This document shows, piece after piece, positions 43,938 to 49,510 of a DNA stretch of 49,510 nucleotides. This DNA is from Clostridium uliginosum. Lineage in GTDB: Bacteria > Bacillota > Clostridia > Clostridiales > Clostridiaceae. The stretch covers positions 1 to 49,510 of the forward strand of contig NZ_FOMG01000031.1 of assembly GCF_900112485.1 (NCBI RefSeq). Reading direction: 5' to 3'. The notes beneath the pieces are model-generated. The model saw only the letters and a list, made by a program, of their open reading frames with translations, searched no databases and had not been told where the DNA came from. A program made the translations under genes and the position numbers. Each line of letters begins with the position of its first letter. The first letter of the stretch is position 1.

Positions 43938-45746
43938 ATGGCTAATTTACAGAAGTGTGCTTTATATTATACAGATGCCCCTGATTTTTTAGTTGAATAT
44001 AGAGGTAACTTCAAAGAGCAAATAGATAAAGTATCTTATGCTTGTGGAGATACTATTACTAAAACTATTGGTGTTGTGACAGTATATTATAAAGATTTAG
44101 ATAAACTTTTAAAGGATGTACCATCAATTATATTCATTGAATTTAGAGTTATGTATGTATTACAAGAAATATCCCCATCTGCTGTAGATAATATAACTGC
44201 TATTAAGAATAACCCTTATTTAGGCTTAACAGGTAGAGGAGTTTTAATAGGCATGGTTGATACTGGAATAGATTATTTAAATCAGGAGTTTATTAGAGAA
44301 GACGGCACCTCTAGAATAGTTAGTATATGGGATCAAACTATTCGTAATAGTACTAATACATCTTTATATGTTGGTGAGACTTATTCAAATGAACAAATCA
44401 ATAATGCAATTAATGCTCATAAAAACAAAGGAGATTCGTATCAAATTGTGCCTTCAAAGGATGAGGTAGGTCATGGAACTGAGGTAGCTGGAATCATAGG
44501 GGCAAGAGGATATAATAAAGAATTTCAAGGAGTTTCACCTGATAGTGATTTTGTAATTGTTAAACTTCTTGAATCTACTAACTTTGGAAATATATTAAAA
44601 GGAAATGGAGTTAAATACACACCAGTTTATAATGCTTCTGAGATTTTAGCAGGAATAGAATATCTAAAAAATTTTTCTTTAAAAGTAAAAAAACCTATGG
44701 TTATATGTTTAAATGTTGGCAGTACGGAAGGAAGCCATGATGGCAGTAATTTGCTTTCGAAATATTTAACAACTGTTGGTAGTATTAGAGGAATAGTTTT
44801 AGTTACAGGAGTTGGAAATGAAGGAGCAGCAGAAGGACATGCTTCGGGTTATATTAAAAATGTACATGATATAGATAAAATAGAATTAAAAATACCTAGA
44901 GAAATGAAATATTTTTCTTTAAATATATTGGTTGAAAAACCTAATAAGATGTCTTTAAATGTAATTTCTCCAACAGGAGAAGAATCTGGGTTCATTCAAT
45001 CAAAAATAAATAAAATAGAAAATCTTAAATTTGTTTTTTCAGATACTAACATGTCTGTTAGATATTATCTTCCTGAACATTTTACAGGACAGGAAGTAAT
45101 AAATGTTGTTTTTACTGATATAAAACCTGGAATATGGGAGTTTCAGCTAATTGGAGATTATATAACTGATGGTAGATATAATATATGGCTTTCACCTCAA
45201 AGCACATTACCAGAAGATACAAAATTCCTTAAACCAGATCCATTTATTACATTAACAGTTCCAGCTACTGCTAGAAAAACAGTTACAGTAGCTTATTATG
45301 GTAGTTATAATGAATCTTTAGTTTCTTCCTCAGGAAGAGGTTTTAATACTAATAATTTAATTAATCCTGATATTGCTACAATAGGAATAAATGTTTTAAC
45401 CACCACAGTTGCAGGAAAAAATACTACTGCTTCAGGTAGTTCTGCAGCAACCGCAATAGTAGCAGGAGCTTGTGCTCTTTTATTGCAGTGGGGGATTATT
45501 GATGGAAATGATACAACTATGTATTCTACAAAGGTTAGAAGTTATTTACTGTATGGAGCTTACAGAAACCCTATATATAAATTCCCGAGTAGAGAAATTG
45601 GTTATGGAAATTTTGATTTATTAGGCACATTTAATATTATTAGTAGGAAATATAGAGGATATATAGAAGATAGTTTCATTGAATACAATGTTAATAATTT
45701 ATTTATAAGATTACCAAAGGAAATGGAGGAAAGTTTAAATGAATAG
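43938..45746 (+). CDS. S8 family (subtilisin-like) protease, clostridial Csp-like, copy 1
   Basis: A 602-residue subtilase with an intact triad: D108 in GMVDTGIDYL, H179 in DEVGHGTEVAG and the serine in ASGSSAATAIVAGA near residue 500; the oxyanion asparagine is in TGVGNEG. An N-terminal prodomain of about 80 residues and an insertion (a jelly-roll-like domain at about 320-420) resemble the germination proteases CspA/B/C. No signal peptide is seen, also as in Csp proteins. The role in spore germination is inference. It overlaps the next gene by 8 bases. Confidence 0.85.
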   Translation: MANLQKCALYYTDAPDFLVEYRGNFKEQIDKVSYACGDTITKTIGVVTVYYKDLDKLLKDVPSIIFIEFRVMYVLQEISPSAVDNITAIKNNPYLGLTGRGVLIGMVDTGIDYLNQEFIREDGTSRIVSIWDQTIRNSTNTSLYVGETYSNEQINNAINAHKNKGDSYQIVPSKDEVGHGTEVAGIIGARGYNKEFQGVSPDSDFVIVKLLESTNFGNILKGNGVKYTPVYNASEILAGIEYLKNFSLKVKKPMVICLNVGSTEGSHDGSNLLSKYLTTVGSIRGIVLVTGVGNEGAAEGHASGYIKNVHDIDKIELKIPREMKYFSLNILVEKPNKMSLNVISPTGEESGFIQSKINKIENLKFVFSDTNMSVRYYLPEHFTGQEVINVVFTDIKPGIWEFQLIGDYITDGRYNIWLSPQSTLPEDTKFLKPDPFITLTVPATARKTVTVAYYGSYNESLVSSSGRGFNTNNLINPDIATIGINVLTTTVAGKNTTASGSSAATAIVAGACALLLQWGIIDGNDTTMYSTKVRSYLLYGAYRNPIYKFPSREIGYGNFDLLGTFNIISRKYRGYIEDSFIEYNVNNLFIRLPKEMEESLNE

Positions 45747-47457
45747 ACAAGGTACTACTCCAGAAAATATTTTTAGTGATATAAATTATGATCATTATAT
45801 TGTTCAATACCAAGGTGAGATTGATGAGGAATTTTTAAAAAAATCAGGGTATTATATTACAATAATTAATGATAAGTATGCAATATTAACATTACAGAAA
45901 AATATGAAAATTAATCTTGATGACTTAATTCACGCATCTATTGTATATGTTAAATCTGTAGAAGTATATACTCTTCAAGAAATTTCACCAATTGAAGCGT
46001 CTCAAGCTAGAGCATTACAATTGGACTTACCTTTAAAGCTAACTGGGAAAGGGGTTATAGTAGGAATTATAGATTCAGGTATTGATTATTTGAATGAGGA
46101 ATTTATGACATCTAGTGGAGAAACTAGAATTGAAAATATTTGGGATCAAACAATAAACTCTACTGAAAAAGATGAAATTAATAAAATGCCATTTGGAACT
46201 GTATATACAAAAAGTAAAATACAAGAGGCTATAGCAGCTTATAAGAAAGGAGAATCACCTTATGCAATAGTTCCAAGTAAAGATGAAATTGGACATGGGA
46301 CAAAGATGGCTGGAATAATTGGGGCTACAGGCAAAAACTCAGATTTAAAAGGAGTTGTTCCTGATTGTGAATTTGCAGTTGTAAAGTTAATAGAGGATTT
46401 TTCATATGAATCTCAGTTTGATATAAAAGTTCCTGTTTTTAATATAACATCTATTTTTGCTGCTATAGAATTTTTACATCAATATGCAATAATGACATCT
46501 AAACCAATGGTCATATATCTTCCACTTGGAACTAATTCAGGTAATCATAAAGGAGATGGTATTTTAGAAGAATATATAGAATCAATATCTATAAATAGAG
46601 GTATAGTTGTGGTAACTGGATCGGGAAACGAGAGAGCAAGAGGTAGTCACACTTCTGGCATTATACCTGAAGTCGGAGGGACAAGTACAATAGAGCTAGA
46701 TGTATCAACAGAACAGAAATATTTGTGGGCGGAGGTTTGGGTTGATGTACCTAATATAATGACTTTAAATATAGTTTCTCCTTCAGGAGAAGATACTGGT
46801 ATAATCCCAGCTGTAATTAATTCTATTGAGTATTATACTTTTATATTTGAAAAAACATCAATAACAGTTAATTTTTATTTACCAGAAGAAAATACTGGAG
46901 ATGAATTAATACGCATTAGTTTTTATAATGTACAACCAGGTATATGGAAAATCACGTTAATTGCAAACTCTGTTTTAGATGGAAAGTATAATGTTTGGAT
47001 ACCGCAACAAGGAATAACAATTGGAGAGACTCACCTTAGTCCATCCGATCCATATGGCACAATAACTAATCCAGGTACCTCAAGGAGTATAATTACTGTA
47101 GCAGCCTATAATCAAAACAATAACAATTTGGTTAATTACTCAGGTATGGCATTTGCCAATGACTATATTGATGTAATAGATATTGCAGCAGGGGGAGTAA
47201 ACGCATTAACTGTAGCCCCTAATAATCAAATTGCTACTGTTAATGGAACTAGTGTATCTGCTACGATAGTTGTCGGAACTTGCGCTATGTTACTTGAATG
47301 GGGAATTATTGATGGTAATGATCCTTATATGTATTCTCAAACCATTAAAACATACCTTGTAAGAGGAACTACCAAAAGAGTTGGTGATATATATCCTAAT
47401 CCACAATGGGGATATGGAATTTTAAATGTACTTGGTATATTTCAGAACATGAGATAA
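45739..47457 (+). CDS. S8 family (subtilisin-like) protease, clostridial Csp-like, copy 2
   Basis: This 572-residue paralogue of the preceding protein has an intact triad (D112 in GIIDSGIDYL, H186 in DEIGHGTKMAG, serine in NGTSVSATIVVG) and oxyanion asparagine in TGSGNER. The start codon lies inside the end of copy 1 behind GGAGGAAAG, so translation is coupled. The two copies are clearly diverged, which argues for distinct roles and against recent duplication. Confidence 0.85.
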   Translation: MNRQGTTPENIFSDINYDHYIVQYQGEIDEEFLKKSGYYITIINDKYAILTLQKNMKINLDDLIHASIVYVKSVEVYTLQEISPIEASQARALQLDLPLKLTGKGVIVGIIDSGIDYLNEEFMTSSGETRIENIWDQTINSTEKDEINKMPFGTVYTKSKIQEAIAAYKKGESPYAIVPSKDEIGHGTKMAGIIGATGKNSDLKGVVPDCEFAVVKLIEDFSYESQFDIKVPVFNITSIFAAIEFLHQYAIMTSKPMVIYLPLGTNSGNHKGDGILEEYIESISINRGIVVVTGSGNERARGSHTSGIIPEVGGTSTIELDVSTEQKYLWAEVWVDVPNIMTLNIVSPSGEDTGIIPAVINSIEYYTFIFEKTSITVNFYLPEENTGDELIRISFYNVQPGIWKITLIANSVLDGKYNVWIPQQGITIGETHLSPSDPYGTITNPGTSRSIITVAAYNQNNNNLVNYSGMAFANDYIDVIDIAAGGVNALTVAPNNQIATVNGTSVSATIVVGTCAMLLEWGIIDGNDPYMYSQTIKTYLVRGTTKRVGDIYPNPQWGYGILNVLGIFQNMR

Positions 47458-47530
47458 GGCATATTCTGAAATATAACAAGTAAGTATTCTAGTCTATTTT
47501 GCATCTTTGACTCATTATTTTATTTAATAT
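47454..47530. repeat. Degenerate GGCACATG-type repeat after the proteases
   Basis: ATAAGGCATATTCTGAAATA, ACAAGT and, at the far end, GACTCATTATTTTATTTAAT resemble family-1 ends with several changes. The remainder of the 47458-47859 gap is AT-rich, and I see no gene or clear promoter in it. Confidence 0.35.
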
Positions 47531-47859
47531 ATCTAATTTGAAAAGCATTAGTTAAAACACATTGTCTGTAAATGTCTTTTAATATTAAGAGTAATTAATT
47601 TGTAAACCAATAAATGTTTTGTAACTATTTAACACAAGTTGCATAGCAAAAGTGAATTAAATGATGCATACACTAAGTAAAAAGAGATAGTCTATTCAGA
47701 ACATTATATTCATGTGTTGAAAAATGTCGAATATATGTTAACATTAATGCATGGACAATGTTGTAATAAATTTAAATATATTAAGAAAGACTAATTAAAA
47801 ACCATTATATTAAAATTGTTACATATATCCAAATAAGGATTAACGAAGGAGAAAAACTA

Positions 47860-49110
47860 ATGAAGAATGCTTTTTTAAGAAAGACAATAGGAATGGTTGT
47901 TGTAGCGGCAACAATTACTACTTTAGCTCCATTAGGAGTATCTGCACAGTGGAAACAATCTACTGATAATACCTGGAGTTATGCAGAAGGAAACAAAAAT
48001 GTTAAAGGATGGAAAAAAATTAATGATAATTGGTACTACTTCGATTCAACTGGTAAAATGAAGACAGGCTGGTTGAAAGATTGCGGTAATTGGTACTATA
48101 ATGATAACTCAGGCTCAATGAAGACAGGTTGGGTAAAAGACAATGGCACTTGGTACTATAATGATAATTCGGGAGCAATGAAAACAGGGTGGATTAATGA
48201 TAATAACACCTGGTATTATATGGATAAATCAGGAGCAATGCAAACAGGTGTTGTTAAAACAGGTGGAAAGATATATTCACTAGATAAATCAGGAGCAATG
48301 CAAACTGGAAAAATTAAAATTGGAAATAAAGACTGTACGTTTGCTACAAATGGTGAAGTAACAGGAAATAATATTCCTAATTGTGATAGAGACTTTGATA
48401 AAACAGATAATACAATAACATCAGATCAACCTCAAAACGATCAAAACTCTAATGGGACAAGCAATACAACGACAAATAATCAAGAATCTGTTAGTAACAG
48501 TGGTACAACAACAAATAGTGGTACAATAACAACACCAAATAGTGATACAACAATAAATAGTAGTACAACAATACCAAATAGCGGTACAGCAACAATAAAT
48601 AGTGGTACAACACCAAATAGTGGAACAACAACAAATACAACTCAAGACATAAATTCTACAAATGGTGATACAGTAAGTGTAAGTGGTTTAAATAAGTTAC
48701 CACAAACCTACGCTATTAGTATACAAAGTAGTGCTGAAAATAAAATTCTTGAGTTACTAAATCAAAAGAGAGTAGAGGCTGGTTTAAAACCATTAACTAT
48801 GGACAACACTTTACTACAAGTAGCAAGATATAAGAGTGATTGTATGATACAATACAAATATTTCGATCATACAAATCCTGATGGAACTAAATGGTTTGAT
48901 TGGTTAAAAACAATAGGATACACATATAATGCAACAGCAGAAAATATTGCATATAATACTTATGATCCAGTTGAATTATTTAATCAATGGTGGAATTCAC
49001 CAGGACATAAAGCTAATATGATGAACGCTTCATATAATAAAATTGGTATAGGCGTTATATACGATAAAACTAACAACAAATACATGGGAACACAAACATT
49101 CTCAAATTAA
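47860..49110 (+). CDS. Secreted CAP-domain protein with choline-binding-type repeats
   Basis: This 416-residue protein has a signal peptide to about A29 (GVSA/QW). At about 30-165 there are five or so aromatic cell-wall-binding repeats of the form GW-KDN-TWYYNDNSGAMKT. A low-complexity Thr/Asn/Ser linker (about 190-275; TTNSGT units) follows. The C-terminal SCP/CAP domain starts at ENKILELLNQKRVEAGLKPL and has DHTNPDGTKWFDWL and GHKANMMN. The repeats should hold it to wall teichoic polymers; the CAP domain function (protease-like, sporulation- or wall-related) is not defined. GAAGGAG precedes the start. Confidence 0.9.
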   Translation: MKNAFLRKTIGMVVVAATITTLAPLGVSAQWKQSTDNTWSYAEGNKNVKGWKKINDNWYYFDSTGKMKTGWLKDCGNWYYNDNSGSMKTGWVKDNGTWYYNDNSGAMKTGWINDNNTWYYMDKSGAMQTGVVKTGGKIYSLDKSGAMQTGKIKIGNKDCTFATNGEVTGNNIPNCDRDFDKTDNTITSDQPQNDQNSNGTSNTTTNNQESVSNSGTTTNSGTITTPNSDTTINSSTTIPNSGTATINSGTTPNSGTTTNTTQDINSTNGDTVSVSGLNKLPQTYAISIQSSAENKILELLNQKRVEAGLKPLTMDNTLLQVARYKSDCMIQYKYFDHTNPDGTKWFDWLKTIGYTYNATAENIAYNTYDPVELFNQWWNSPGHKANMMNASYNKIGIGVIYDKTNNKYMGTQTFSN

Positions 49111-49139
49111 ATAAAATATTTAGGCTGTTTTAATATACA

Positions 49140-49345
49140 AATGATATAAGATAAACAAAAAAATAGAAATAACATTTATTAAAGAAGACTAGAAAAATTT
49201 CGCTAATAGTTTCTAACATTTGAAGTTGTACCCATAAAAGACTGCTCCCAATACAAGATTGGGACAATCATTTATGGAACAATTTCAAATAAATAAACTC
49301 TAAGCTTATTTTTCAATGCTTCGTCCACAAATGTTATTTCTATTT
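49140..49345. repeat. Long imperfect palindrome (about 200 bp), family-2 element C
   Basis: Outer arms AAATAGAAATAACATTT and AAATGTTATTTCTATTT are perfect inverses. The inner CCCATAAAAGACTGCTCCCA pairs with GGGACAATCATTTATGG. The apex CTCCCAATACAAGATTGGGA is close to that in 14895-15198. It starts about 30 bases after the CAP gene and may act as its terminator. Confidence 0.75.
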
Positions 49346-49363
49346 TTATTTTCACAAAAATTC

Positions 49364-49440
49364 ATATTAGGCATATGAAAAAAATAACAAGTTAAAGATG
49401 CAAATACACTAGCATACTGACCAATGTCATTTAGATAAGG
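49364..49440. repeat. Left-half GGCACATG-type repeat
   Basis: TTAGGCATATGAAAAAAATA, ACAAGTT and CACTAGCATACT are family-1 left-end sequence. The right half is replaced by CAATGTCATTTAG, which also occurs beside the copy at the start of the window. Confidence 0.45.
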
Positions 49441-49457
49441 ATTTATCCTTGTCAAGA

Positions 49458-49497
49458 TCATCTAAGGATATTGAAAATATTCTTAGGTGACTTTTTT
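49458..49497. terminator. Terminator-like hairpin at window end
   Basis: TCATCTAAGGATATT pairs with AATATTCTTAGGTGA around a short A-rich loop and is followed by CTTTTTT. The gene it belongs to is not clear; it may serve the CAP gene or one beyond the window. Confidence 0.6.
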
Positions 49498-49510
49498 GTC
49501 TTACTATACA

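Noticed and set aside
48470..48640. Short tandem repeats that might suggest a CRISPR-like array
   Set aside because: They are in-frame Thr/Asn/Ser-Gly codon repeats forming a flexible linker in the CAP protein; unit length and spacing are irregular and there are no unique spacers.

Overview
The window looks like chromosomal DNA from an anaerobic, low-GC Gram-positive bacterium, most likely Clostridium sensu stricto. The evidence is very AT-rich DNA, AGA/ATA-rich codon use, strong GGAGG-type ribosome binding sites, oxygen-sensitive enzyme families (2-hydroxyacyl-CoA-dehydratase-like reductase, selenium-dependent molybdenum hydroxylases) and clostridial S8 proteases. I cannot name the species. 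I saw no rRNA, tRNA, CRISPR array or transposase gene.

Region 1 (about 1-25.9 kb) is an anaerobic purine/urate breakdown island. It holds two NCS2 purine permeases, a sigma-54 activator, YgeY hydrolase, YgeW transcarbamoylase, carbamate kinase, diaminopropionate ammonia-lyase (YgeX), SsnA amidohydrolase, a PreA-like flavin/Fe-S reductase, a fused selenium-dependent xanthine dehydrogenase, RidA, two near-identical hydantoinases, a guanine-deaminase-like enzyme and a three-subunit molybdenum hydroxylase. Read together: purines are imported, deaminated and hydroxylated or reduced, the ring is opened, and the ureido product is stripped to diaminopropionate. Carbamoyl phosphate is used to make ATP, and diaminopropionate is split to pyruvate and ammonia.

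Five sites match the sigma-54 -24/-12 consensus with the exact GG-N10-GC spacing, upstream of permease 1, ygeY, permease 2, the xdhABC operon and (minus strand) guaD. Each lies about 95-190 bp from one or more copies of a 15-bp palindrome, TTATCA-N3-TGATAA. The simplest reading is a local regulon run by the sigma-54 activator at 2165-3907.

Region 2 (about 26.2-36.7 kb) supplies the metal and selenium cofactors. It has a lipoprotein/FecCD/ATPase importer (molybdate or tungstate is a guess), YqeC, YqeB, YedF, SelD, a double-cubane-type reductase with its ATP-driven activase, a MocA-type nucleotidyltransferase and an XdhC-type maturation protein.

Region 3 (about 37-49.5 kb) is unrelated: a RelA/SpoT-domain synthetase, a secreted protein of unknown function, an ABC exporter with a two-component system, a zinc phospholipase-C-like protein, tandem S8 proteases and a secreted choline-binding-repeat/CAP protein.

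Intergenic space carries at least three families of dispersed palindromic repeats, remnants of a lost molybdenum hydroxylase gene on both sides of permease 2, and an unexplained GC-rich structured element inside the xdhABC operon.
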